Shown piece by piece: positions 8,074-15,041 of a stretch of DNA of 24,900 nucleotides (position 1 is its first letter; every line of letters begins with the position of its first letter). This stretch comes from an uncultured Bacilli bacterium. GTDB lineage: Bacteria; Bacillota_I; Bacilli_A; RFN20; DUOF01. The notes beneath the pieces were generated by a model. That model made no database searches, was not told the origin of the DNA, and was given only the letters and a program-made list of their open reading frames with translations. The stretch spans positions 1-24,900 of the forward strand of contig CAKORZ010000013.1 of NCBI GenBank assembly GCA_934101685.1, written 5' to 3'. The position numbers were made by a program, and so were the translations under genes.

Positions 8074-8633
8074 TATTTCTCCAAATTAATTTTAGGATTT
8101 AAATTTTCACCTGCATCAATTTTGTACATTTCCATTTTTTCAAACTTAAACATATTAGCAAGAATAGAATTAGGGAATGTTTGTATTAAAGTATTATATT
8201 CATTAACATTGCTATCATAAAATCTTCTAGATGCAGCAATTTTATCTTCAATAATTACTAATTCATCCATTAAACTTCTAAATAAAGCATCTGCTTTTAA
8301 TTCAGGATAATTTTCACTAATAGCAAGGATATGTCTAATGTTAGGAAGAGTTTGGTTAGCTATTTCTAATTTTTCTTCTTCACTACTTGCACTAATTCCC
8401 TTTTTTCTTAATTCAATTAATGTATCAAATACTTTTTCTTCATGTTTACAATATCCCTTAACACATTCAACTAAATTAGGAATTAAATCAAATCTTAATT
8501 TTAAATGTATATCAATTAATTTAAGACTTTCCTCAACACTATTTCTATATTTAATCATTTTATTGTAAGTAGAAATACATGAGAATAAAATAATTACAAC
8601 TAAAATTCCAATAACTCCAATAATATAAAGCAT
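8073..8633 (-). CDS. lemA: LemA family protein
   Basis: A 186-residue protein with one N-terminal membrane helix (about 2-22) followed by the long helical bundle of LemA. The signature LKLRFDLIPNLVECVKGYCKHEE matches the family pattern VQLKRRxDLIPNLVETVKGYAxHE, and the later NVNEYNTLIQTFPNSILANMF block matches YNxxIxxFPxxxxAxxxGF. The ATG at 8633 is chosen because GAGGTG stands seven bases upstream; the frame is open to a GTG at 8648 that overlaps this site. It is the first gene of an operon with two DUF3137 genes. Function of LemA in bacteria is unclear; links to envelope stress and to partner peptidases have been proposed for some relatives. Confidence 0.93.
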   Translation of the reverse strand: MLYIIGVIGILVVIILFSCISTYNKMIKYRNSVEESLKLIDIHLKLRFDLIPNLVECVKGYCKHEEKVFDTLIELRKKGISASSEEEKLEIANQTLPNIRHILAISENYPELKADALFRSLMDELVIIEDKIAASRRFYDSNVNEYNTLIQTFPNSILANMFKFEKMEMYKIDAGENLNPKINLEK

Positions 8634-8655
8634 ATAAAAACACCTCACCTTATTT

Positions 8656-8684
8656 ATTTTATCAAAACATAACTATTCGCACAA
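8656..8684 (-). promoter_or_regulatory. Promoter of the lemA operon
   Basis: Minus-strand TTGTGC (8684-8679), 17 bases, TAAAAT (8661-8656) with a TG one base upstream of the -10. It starts right after the T-run of the terminator at 8685-8712, so lemA transcription is independent of the RNA ending there. Confidence 0.65.
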
Positions 8685-8712
8685 TAAAAAAGCTGTAGTA
8701 TTTCACTACAGC
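8685..8712 (-). terminator. Strong intrinsic terminator not associated with any coding gene
   Basis: Perfect eight-pair stem GCTGTAGT/ACTACAGC (8692-8699 with 8705-8712), five-base loop, then TTTTTTATT on the minus strand. The only gene on the far side is on the plus strand and points away, so the terminator must end a non-coding transcript. Confidence 0.8.
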
Positions 8713-8801
8713 CTCAAAGGGAAGGGTTATTAGTCAAAGCTATTTTCTTTTTTGAAAATTTAGCCTACTAATTTAAATTAATGCTCACGCTCCTTTCTTT
8801 A
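8685..8801 (-). ncRNA. Candidate small RNA, about 115 nt, divergent from the two-component genes
   Basis: The minus strand from about 8801 to the terminator contains no plausible gene but folds well. A long imperfect hairpin is formed by ATTAGT with ACTAAT, GCT with AGC and ATTTTC with GAAAAT, around an A-rich loop (about 8731-8777). It is followed by an unpaired pyrimidine-rich linker ACCCTTCCCTTTGAG and then the terminator hairpin. The linker is complementary to purine-rich ribosome sites, a common targeting element in Gram-positive small RNAs. A -10-like TATAGT (8813-8808) lies at the right distance upstream with no good -35, preceded by TTAAG repeats. Alternative: a leader of lemA that reads through. 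The RNA itself is inferred, not shown. Confidence 0.55.
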
Positions 8802-8807
8802 AGCAAA

Positions 8808-8830
8808 ACTATACTTAAGAAACCTTAAAT
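8808..8830 (-). promoter_or_regulatory. Candidate activator-dependent promoter of the small RNA
   Basis: On the minus strand TTTAAG-GTTTC-TTAAG (two TTAAG units, 10-base period, 8829-8814) directly abuts TATAGT (8813-8808). No recognisable -35 lies 16-18 bases upstream of the -10, which is what an activator-dependent promoter looks like. The repeats resemble those upstream of the response regulator gene. Confidence 0.4.
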
Positions 8831-8847
8831 GAAGATTGAAATAATAT

Positions 8848-8885
8848 TTTTTTAAGAAATTTTTTTATAATTTTTTCTTAAAAAA
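8848..8885. repeat. Inverted repeat with TTTAAG cores between the divergent units
   Basis: TTTTTTAAGAAA at 8848-8859 is the exact inverse complement of TTTCTTAAAAAA at 8874-8885, separated by 14 AT-rich bases. Both arms carry the TTTAAG core seen in the flanking promoters. It may be an operator, although the base composition makes chance matches likelier. Confidence 0.35.
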
Positions 8886-8898
8886 TAAAATTAAATAT

Positions 8899-8931
8899 TT
8901 TAAGATATTTTTAAGAAATTTATATTATAAT
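8899..8931 (+). promoter_or_regulatory. Promoter of the two-component operon with a CiaR-like direct repeat
   Basis: A consensus TATAAT (8926-8931) has no -35 at the normal position; instead TTTAAG-ATATT-TTTAAG (8899-8915) covers that area. This fits the NTTAAG-N5-WTTAAG pattern known for the CiaR regulator of streptococci and has the 11-base period typical of OmpR-family binding sites. It suggests autoregulation of the operon. Confidence 0.55.
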
Positions 8932-8954
8932 GCTCATAGTGAGGTGGATTAGTT

Positions 8955-9632
8955 ATGAAAATACTTCTAGTGGATGATGAAAAGCAACTTACAGATGCTT
9001 TAGAAATCATTTTAAAAAATAATAAATATAATGTTGATGTTGCAAATGATGGTGAAGAAGGTCTTGAATACGCAATGACTGGTATGTATGATGCTATAGT
9101 GTTAGACATCATGTTACCTGTTATTGATGGCATAGAAATTCTTAGAAGGATAAGAAACAATAAAATTAAAACACCAGTTATTATGCTAAGTGCTAAAACT
9201 GAAGTAAGTGATAAAGTAAGATGTTTAGATAATGGAGCAGATGATTACCTTACTAAACCTTTTAGCAGTGAAGAATTACTAGCTAGATTAAAAGCAATAA
9301 CAAGAAGAAAAGATAATATCGATAATAATTGTTTAGAGTTTGGTGATATTCTTTTAAATATAGATTCACACGAGTTAATAAAAGATAATGAAAAAATACT
9401 ATTAGGAACAAAAGAATTTGAAATAATGGAAATTTTACTTAAAAGCACAAATGCTTTAACACCAAAAGAGTATTTCATTACTAAAGTTTGGGGTTATGAT
9501 AGTGATGTAGAATACAATACAATTGAAGTATATATATCATTTATAAGAAGGAAATTATCTGCTTTAAACTCTAAGGTTGAAGTAAAATCCTCTAGAGGAA
9601 GTGGATATAAATTGGTAAAAGATAATGATTAA
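8955..9632 (+). CDS. OmpR-family response regulator
   Basis: A 225-residue two-domain regulator. The receiver domain (1-118) has the acidic pocket D7-D8-E9, the phospho-acceptor D51 in IVLDIMLP, S79 and K101 in YLTKPF. The C-terminal domain (about 128-222) is a winged helix of the OmpR/PhoB type, with the LGTKEFEIMEILLKS helix, the VWGYDSDVEYNTIEVYISFIRRKL recognition segment in pieces, and the terminal SSRGSGYKL wing. A GAGGTGG ribosome site precedes the ATG. The gene overlaps the kinase gene by eight bases. The TTAAG repeat in its promoter suggests it binds there, as streptococcal CiaR does, but protein similarity to CiaR is only moderate, so I do not assign a symbol. Confidence 0.95.
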   Translation: MKILLVDDEKQLTDALEIILKNNKYNVDVANDGEEGLEYAMTGMYDAIVLDIMLPVIDGIEILRRIRNNKIKTPVIMLSAKTEVSDKVRCLDNGADDYLTKPFSSEELLARLKAITRRKDNIDNNCLEFGDILLNIDSHELIKDNEKILLGTKEFEIMEILLKSTNALTPKEYFITKVWGYDSDVEYNTIEVYISFIRRKLSALNSKVEVKSSRGSGYKLVKDND

Positions 9633-10809
9633 AAAAGTTCAAATTAAAATTGTATGTGTGATAATGATTCTAATTAGCTTTTTAGTTTTAGCTATAAGTG
9701 GAGCAGTTATTACTAAAATAACCATAAATAAAAATGAAGATGTACATAGAACACTCCAATTATCTATGAAAAACTATCGAAATCCAGGCTTGTTTGAAGA
9801 TAGATCTGATAACATTAATAACTCTAGAAGTTTTGCAATAGAATTAGATAACAATTATGCAATTACCTATATGAGATATGAAACAAGTACTTTCTCTCAA
9901 GATGAAATTATTGATATATCAAATAAGATAATTAACTTAAAAAAAGATGAAGGAAGTTATAAAAATATTGAGTATTTGAGAGTAGATGATGGGCATCATT
10001 TAGTAATCGTAGGTATAGATAGAGAAATAGAAAATGCTTTATATAATAAATTAGTACTTACTATAATTGTATTTACAATAATTGGCTTAGCATTCTTACT
10101 TATTGTAATAATTCTTCTTTCATTTTGGATAATAAAGCCAATAAAAGAAACATTCGATAAACAAAAAAGATTTATATCTGATTCAAGTCATGAATTAAAA
10201 ACACCTTTATCAGTTATAAATGCTAATGTAGATGCACTTAGTTCAGAAATTGGAAATAACGATTTATTAAATAACATTAAATCACAAACATTAAGAATGA
10301 ATTCCTTAGTTTTAGATATGTTACAGTTAGCAAAATTAGAAGAAAAAGAAAAAATTATAAATGATAAGATTGATTTAAGTAAACTTGTTCAAAATGAAGT
10401 ACTTCCCTATGAAGCTCTTGCCTTTGAAAATAACAAAAAATTATCAATTAATGTTGAACAAAATATTGAATATAGAGGGAATGAAGAAGATATAAAAAAA
10501 TTAATTAATATTTTAGTAGATAACGCAATTAAGCATTCTTCAGATAATGCTAAAATAAAAATTAACTTAAAGAAAGATAAAAAACATATAATATTTGATG
10601 TATACAACACCGGATGCACTTTTAAAGATTCTGAAAGAGAAAAAATATTTGAAAGGTTTTATAGAAGTGATTTATCAAGAAATAGAGATACTGGTAGTAG
10701 TGGACTTGGATTATCAATTGCTAAAGCTATTGCTGAATCTAATAATTTAGAAATAAAAGTTGATAGTGAAGAAAATAAATATACCAAATTTATAGTAGAA
10801 TTTAATTAA
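9625..10809 (+). CDS. Membrane sensor histidine kinase
   Basis: A 394-residue kinase with membrane helices at about 8-31 and 142-169 flanking an extracellular domain of about 110 residues. The second helix runs almost directly into the DHp domain (KQKRFISDSSHELKTPLSV, phospho-histidine H189) with no full HAMP domain, an arrangement shared with CiaH-type kinases. The ATP-binding domain shows the N box VDNAIKHS (N300), a G1 region with NTG in place of DxG (328-330), the F box IFERFYRSD and the G2 box SSGLGLSIAK (358-367). It autophosphorylates and passes phosphate to the regulator encoded just upstream. The signal is unknown; the sensor domain has no family I recognise. The start overlaps the regulator's stop, indicating coupled translation. 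Confidence 0.94.
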   Translation: MIKKVQIKIVCVIMILISFLVLAISGAVITKITINKNEDVHRTLQLSMKNYRNPGLFEDRSDNINNSRSFAIELDNNYAITYMRYETSTFSQDEIIDISNKIINLKKDEGSYKNIEYLRVDDGHHLVIVGIDREIENALYNKLVLTIIVFTIIGLAFLLIVIILLSFWIIKPIKETFDKQKRFISDSSHELKTPLSVINANVDALSSEIGNNDLLNNIKSQTLRMNSLVLDMLQLAKLEEKEKIINDKIDLSKLVQNEVLPYEALAFENNKKLSINVEQNIEYRGNEEDIKKLINILVDNAIKHSSDNAKIKINLKKDKKHIIFDVYNTGCTFKDSEREKIFERFYRSDLSRNRDTGSSGLGLSIAKAIAESNNLEIKVDSEENKYTKFIVEFN

Positions 10810-10836
10810 AAAAAGGAGTCACCTCCTTTTTATTTT
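10808..10836. terminator. Bidirectional terminator between convergent genes
   Basis: AAAAGGAG/CTCCTTTT (10811-10818 with 10823-10830), loop TCAC, with T-runs on both sides. It serves the kinase gene on plus and the nucleoside phosphorylase gene on minus. Confidence 0.85.
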
Positions 10837-11600
10837 TATAATTTTATAGCAAATTCTAAAGCAAGTAGTATTATTTTAGATTTTTCATCTAGTAATATTT
10901 CATTGCCTAAACTTCTTGAATCCCATTTAGCATTGTCTAGGTTATCCGCAGCATAGAAAAATTGGAAAAAATCTTTATTTCTAAATTTACTAACTGCACT
11001 CATAGCACTACACTCCATATCAACACATACGCAACCTTGCTCTTTTCTTTTTTCCATTTTAGCTTTAGTTTCTCTATATGGCGCATCTGTAGTCCATGTT
11101 TTTCCTTTAATATAACTATAATGATGTTCGTTTAGTGTTTCTACAAATTCACTAACATACTTCTCATTAACACTTATTTCATCGCTACTCTTAGCATAAT
11201 GATAACTAGTTCCTTCATCTCTAATAGCACTTGTAGGAATTATAATAGCTAAATCCTTTATATCCTTATCTAAAACGCCACATGTACCAAACATAACTAA
11301 TTTTTCTAACCCCTTAGCTAATATTTCTTCATAAAAATTAGTGCAAGCAGGCGCTCCTACTGGAGACATATAAATAGCAACATCTACACCTTTATAATTA
11401 AATTTATAAATAGGAACATGCCCATTAGTATTCTTTAAATAACCTATAATTTCAGGATTATTAACCTCTACAAATTTATCTATTATTTTTTTTGAGAAAC
11501 AAGTAACACCAATTTTAGGAAAATTTTCTATTTTAGAAGAATTGTAATCAGGATTTATAATTGCTGTTTTACATTCATCAAAATCATTTAATATATTCAT
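10836..11600 (-). CDS. Nucleoside phosphorylase (PNP/UDP family)
   Basis: A 254-residue enzyme of the purine-nucleoside/uridine phosphorylase superfamily, which splits nucleosides with phosphate to give the base and ribose 1-phosphate. Family marks are the phosphate/ribose loop region MFGTCGVL (103-110), RDEGTSYHY (127-135) and the ribose-binding motif VDMECSAM (193-200). The base preference cannot be read with confidence; the RDEGTSYHY segment resembles uridine phosphorylase-like members. The gene starts four bases after the thrS stop and has no ribosome site of its own, so translation is likely coupled to thrS and expression follows the threonine T-box upstream. It ends at a shared terminator. 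Confidence 0.85.
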   Translation of the reverse strand: MNILNDFDECKTAIINPDYNSSKIENFPKIGVTCFSKKIIDKFVEVNNPEIIGYLKNTNGHVPIYKFNYKGVDVAIYMSPVGAPACTNFYEEILAKGLEKLVMFGTCGVLDKDIKDLAIIIPTSAIRDEGTSYHYAKSSDEISVNEKYVSEFVETLNEHHYSYIKGKTWTTDAPYRETKAKMEKRKEQGCVCVDMECSAMSAVSKFRNKDFFQFFYAADNLDNAKWDSRSLGNEILLDEKSKIILLALEFAIKL

Positions 11601-11604
11601 AATA

Positions 11605-13347
11605 TTATATATTATAGCTTTTATTTGCTATAGCTTCCTTAATTTTATTTACAAGTTCTTCTTTAGTGCAAGTTAATGTATCTTTACTTCCATGAATTCT
11701 ATAACTTACTAAATTGTTATTCTTTTCATTATCTCCAATAATTAAAGTTACAGGTATTTTCTTAGTTTGAGATTCTCTCATCTTATAAGATAATTTTTCT
11801 TCTCTATCATCAAGTTTTACTCTAATATCATTGTCTTTAAATAGTTTTAATAATTCTTTACTATATTCTAAATGATATTCATTATTAACTGGAATAATAT
11901 TTACTTGAGTTGGACTTAACCATAATGGGAATGCACCTGCATAGTGTTCAATTAAAACACCCATAAATCTTTCAATAGATCCAAATATAACTCTATGTAA
12001 CATAATAGGTCTTTGTTTATTACCATCTTTATCAATATAAGTTAAATCAAATCTTTCTGGTAAGTTCATATCAAGTTGAATAGTACCACATTGCCATTCT
12101 CTACCAATAGAATCTTTAATATGGAAGTCTAGTTTAGGTCCATAGAATGCACCATCACCAGGATTTACTTTAAAGTCTCTTCCAGCTTTCTTACAAGCAT
12201 TAGCAAGAGCTTCTTCACTCTTATTCCATATTTCAAGAGCACCAATATACTTTTCTTCTGGTCTAGTAGATAATTCAATAGTGAAATCTAGACTAAATAC
12301 TTTATAGAATCTTTCAATAAAATGAATCAATCTAACTACTTCTTCTTCAATTTGATCATCTCTCATAAAAATATGAGCATCATCTTGAGTAAATGTTCTA
12401 ACTCTAAATAAGCCACTTAAAGCACCACTTGCTTCATGTCTATGAACAAGTCCTAATTCACCACATCTAATAGGTAAATCTTTATATGAGTGAATACTAT
12501 TTTTATATACAAGCATACCACCTGGACAGTTCATTGGTTTAATAGCAAATAACTTATCATCAATTGTACTTGTATACATATTTTCTCTATAGTTAGCCCA
12601 GTGTCCACTTACTTCCCATAATTCTTGACTTAACATAATTGGAGTCTTAACAAATACATATCCTTCTTTTTCATGTTCTTTATACCAGAAATTTTCAAGT
12701 TCATTACGAATAATCATACCATTAGGTAAGAAGAATGGAAAACCAGGGCCATATTCACTAATCATAAATATTTCTAACTCTTTTCCAAGTTTTCTATGAT
12801 CACGTTTTTTAGCTTCCTCTAACATATTTAAATAATTATTTAAATCTTCCTCATTATCAAAGCAAATACCATAAACTCTAGTTAACATCTTATTCTTGCT
12901 ATCGCCTTTAAAATATGCTCCATTAACTTTTAATAGTTTAAAATATTTAATTTCTTTAACAGTTTCAACATGAGGACCTCTACATAAATCTGTAAAATCA
13001 CCTTGAGTATAACAAGTAATAACTTTACTATCATCCATGTTTTCAATTAAATCTACTTTGTATTCATCATTACCAAACATCTCTAAAGCTTCTTCTTTAG
13101 TTAACTCTCTTCTAACTATTCTTTTACCATCTTTAGAAATCTTTTTCATTTCTTTTTCAATTTTTTCTAAATCTTCTTCTTTAATAACATCTTCTCCTAA
13201 ATCCATATCATAATAGAATCCATTTTCAATAACAGGTCCTACCCAAAACTTTGCATTAGGATACAAATGTTTAACTGCTTGTGCAAGTAAATGTGCACAA
13301 CTATGGTTTAAAACACTTAATTTTTCATTTTCTTTAATATTAATCAT
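11605..13347 (-). CDS. thrS: Threonyl-tRNA synthetase lacking the TGS domain
   Basis: Charges tRNA-Thr. The 580-residue protein starts almost at once with the N2 editing domain: HSCAH (H15, H19) and CRGPH (C122, H126). The usual N-terminal TGS domain of about 60 residues is missing. The class II core follows, with GPGFPFFLPNGMII (200-213), MNCPGG (272-277), RHEASGALSGLFRVRTFTQDD in two blocks (303-323), and the zinc ligands C274, H325 and H451. The anticodon-binding domain occupies roughly 480-575. AAGGAG precedes the ATG, which overlaps the TGA stop of the nucleotidyltransferase gene. The start is confirmed by lack of any upstream in-frame extension with TGS features. TGS-less ThrRS is known in other reduced genomes. 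Confidence 0.96.
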   Translation of the reverse strand: MINIKENEKLSVLNHSCAHLLAQAVKHLYPNAKFWVGPVIENGFYYDMDLGEDVIKEEDLEKIEKEMKKISKDGKRIVRRELTKEEALEMFGNDEYKVDLIENMDDSKVITCYTQGDFTDLCRGPHVETVKEIKYFKLLKVNGAYFKGDSKNKMLTRVYGICFDNEEDLNNYLNMLEEAKKRDHRKLGKELEIFMISEYGPGFPFFLPNGMIIRNELENFWYKEHEKEGYVFVKTPIMLSQELWEVSGHWANYRENMYTSTIDDKLFAIKPMNCPGGMLVYKNSIHSYKDLPIRCGELGLVHRHEASGALSGLFRVRTFTQDDAHIFMRDDQIEEEVVRLIHFIERFYKVFSLDFTIELSTRPEEKYIGALEIWNKSEEALANACKKAGRDFKVNPGDGAFYGPKLDFHIKDSIGREWQCGTIQLDMNLPERFDLTYIDKDGNKQRPIMLHRVIFGSIERFMGVLIEHYAGAFPLWLSPTQVNIIPVNNEYHLEYSKELLKLFKDNDIRVKLDDREEKLSYKMRESQTKKIPVTLIIGDNEKNNNLVSYRIHGSKDTLTCTKEELVNKIKEAIANKSYNI

Positions 13348-14108
13348 TTAACCTCACTCCTTAACACGAATTTATTAATATCAAATCCACCACTTATTTC
13401 CATAACATAATTATAAAAATTAATTATTTTATTCATCATTTCTTCTTTAGTATCAATTATCATACATCTTTTAATTATATTGGTGTCATACTCATCATAA
13501 AACTTACTAATTCCATATTTATCTCTAAATGTCTTACTATCTAATAGTTTATCTAGTTTAGTAAGAGAAAATTCTCTAATTTTTTTTACTTTTCCATGTA
13601 ATGTAATCAAAGATTTATATAACTCATAATATGCTAAATAAAAATTATCTCTATTCTCATAATAAATAGCTTTTAATTCATCAAGCTTGTCCCAACATCC
13701 ATATTTGCTAGATAATAAATCAAATTCAGTTATATCAGGCAAATCAATGTTTTCCATTTCAAGAGCCTTTTCTTTAAGCTTTTTAACTTCTCCATTTTTA
13801 TCACTAACAATAACTCCTCTGGCAAACATCATTGTCGTATGATTTCCTCTTTCAGTTTTTTCCTCATCCATATAACATTCATACTTATTAACAGGGTTAG
13901 CAAAATATTCAATTAAAAAGCCATCAACCATAAGGTTTCCTCTTTCTCTCCATTCATTGCCTCTTTTAAGAACTATATGAACATCAATATCACTAAATTT
14001 ATTATTGTTGCCAGATACAAAGCTACCACATGCAATTGCACCTTCATAATAATCTTCATTTTCATATTTTTCTAAGAACTTATTTAAAACTTTTTGCCAT
14101 TTTTCCAT
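13344..14108 (-). CDS. Pol-beta superfamily nucleotidyltransferase
   Basis: A 254-residue protein with an N-terminal nucleotidyltransferase domain. The signature GSFVSGNNNKFSDIDVHIVL at about 28-47 contains the G-S turn and the DID metal-binding pair. The C-terminal half is helical, as in aminoglycoside- and lincosamide-type or MNT-like transferases; I cannot tell the substrate. The frame opens at a GTG at 14117, but the ATG at 14108 has AAAGGGG at eight bases and is preferred. It is the first gene behind a threonine T-box and shares an ATGA overlap with thrS, so it is induced when charged tRNA-Thr falls. Its TGA stop is the only TGA stop I see in the window. Confidence 0.8.
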   Translation of the reverse strand: MEKWQKVLNKFLEKYENEDYYEGAIACGSFVSGNNNKFSDIDVHIVLKRGNEWRERGNLMVDGFLIEYFANPVNKYECYMDEEKTERGNHTTMMFARGVIVSDKNGEVKKLKEKALEMENIDLPDITEFDLLSSKYGCWDKLDELKAIYYENRDNFYLAYYELYKSLITLHGKVKKIREFSLTKLDKLLDSKTFRDKYGISKFYDEYDTNIIKRCMIIDTKEEMMNKIINFYNYVMEISGGFDINKFVLRSEVK

Positions 14109-14130
14109 ATACATCACCCCTTTAACACAA

Positions 14131-14164
14131 TAAAAAAGCTCCTATTAAAATATAATAGGAACTT
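14131..14164 (-). terminator. T-box leader terminator
   Basis: A 12-pair stem with one G-U pair, AAGTTCCTATTA with TAATAGGAGCTT, followed by six T on the minus strand. It is the terminator that competes with the T-box antiterminator. Confidence 0.88.
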
Positions 14165-14361
14165 GAATAATTGTTGTTATCAAGCGGTACCATCCTAATT
14201 CATAGAATCACTATGCTCTCACTTAAGTAATTAACGCTTACCAATCGCCACTCCATTACAGGTAGAACTCCTAGGTAGTAACTATATAACTTTATTATTA
14301 GTTTTCACCAACCACTAACTCTCTACAAACTCCATTATATAATCTCGTCCTAATCAACGTT
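14133..14361 (-). promoter_or_regulatory. T-box riboswitch, threonine-specific, upstream of the thrS operon
   Basis: The conserved T-box element AGGATGGTACCGCT is at 14196-14183 on the minus strand (consensus AGGGTGGNACCGCG). Upstream the leader folds into stem I: ATTATATAA pairs with TTATATAGT, and TTAGG with CCTAG. The internal loop between these helices contains TACTA at 14280-14276, whose ACT (or ACC one register on) is a threonine codon, agreeing with thrS downstream. Uncharged tRNA-Thr would pair at the specifier and at the T-box bulge and stabilise the antiterminator. This leader fills the 313-base gap between the P-loop gene and the nucleotidyltransferase gene. Confidence 0.93.
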
Positions 14362-14367
14362 TCTTTC

Positions 14368-14395
14368 ATTATACATCATTAATTTTATAAATCAA
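14368..14395 (-). promoter_or_regulatory. Promoter of the T-box/thrS operon
   Basis: Minus-strand TTGATT (14395-14390), 16 bases, TATAAT (14373-14368). Transcription would start near 14361, just before T-box stem I. Confidence 0.75.
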
Positions 14396-14421
14396 TAAAA
14401 TTTATACTTCTTTTAACTAAA

Positions 14422-14949
14422 CTATATACCAAATTTTTTTATTATTTCTGAAAGGTATTCTCCACTTTGCATCTCATAATTTAAAGCAGAACGTGTTTCT
14501 TTACTATTTGACTCATAAAAGCCTTCAAACTTATCATCATTATCTTTTACAAGTTCATCACCATTTCCACGTCTAACCATTCTACCTATCATTTCTTTTC
14601 TCATTTCTAATGAAGGATAAATAAAAGCAAATTTCATATTTCTTGAAGCAAAATAATTATATAGTTCAGGATGAGGAGCAGCAATTATAATCTTTCCTTC
14701 CTTTACATAATTATCTAACTTTTTATAAAGCATATTAATATATTCATCATCATTTACACGCTTTTTGAAAGTTCTATTTCCCTTTGTTCTTTCAAGTTCT
14801 ATTCTTGAAATATCATCTGGAACATAGTATTTACAACGAAGTCTTTCTTCATCTGCATCAATAAATCTTTTATCATTATCACATAAAAAAGATTTTCCAA
14901 CGCCTGGTGTTGCCATTATTGCATCAAATTCAATGTTATTATATTTCAT
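14422..14949 (-). CDS. Small P-loop NTPase of unknown function
   Basis: A 175-residue protein with an early Walker A motif, ATPGVGKS at 13-20, followed by DADEERLR (31-38). A later strand reads KIIIAAPHPELYNYF. It has the size and layout of small nucleotide or deoxynucleotide kinases and of phage-type P-loop proteins, but no lid or substrate motif that I can name. An AAAGGAGGG site precedes the ATG. The gene stands alone: a terminator lies between it and the large helicase gene upstream, and the T-box promoter follows its end. Cytoplasmic, no membrane segment. I do not assign a function. Confidence 0.75.
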   Translation of the reverse strand: MKYNNIEFDAIMATPGVGKSFLCDNDKRFIDADEERLRCKYYVPDDISRIELERTKGNRTFKKRVNDDEYINMLYKKLDNYVKEGKIIIAAPHPELYNYFASRNMKFAFIYPSLEMRKEMIGRMVRRGNGDELVKDNDDKFEGFYESNSKETRSALNYEMQSGEYLSEIIKKFGI

Positions 14950-14968
14950 ATTTTCACCCTCCTTTTTA

Positions 14969-14974
14969 AGTATA
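14969..14974 (-). promoter_or_regulatory. Extended -10 element upstream of the P-loop gene
   Basis: TGATATACT on the minus strand gives a TG-extended -10 (TATACT at 14974-14969), with a weak -35-like TTTTAT 17 bases upstream. Confidence 0.4.
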
Positions 14975-15004
14975 TCAAATAAATATCATTAATAAAATAA
15001 AAGA

Positions 15005-15036
15005 TAAAAAAACACTCACAATAATTGCAAGTGTTT
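15005..15036 (-). terminator. Intrinsic terminator of the helicase gene
   Basis: AAACACTTGCAA pairs with TTGTGAGTGTTT (two G-U pairs) around a three-base loop, followed by a T-run on the minus strand, a few bases after the helicase stop codon. Confidence 0.85.
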
Positions 15037-15041
15037 TCTAA

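Noticed and set aside
8685..8801. Structured leader or riboswitch of lemA
   Set aside because: It matches no riboswitch core I can recall, and a promoter for lemA lies directly after the terminator. A read-through leader remains possible but less likely.
8900..9160. 86-codon minus-strand reading frame across the regulator gene
   Set aside because: It is antisense to the well-supported response regulator and its promoter, has no ribosome site and no recognisable protein pattern.
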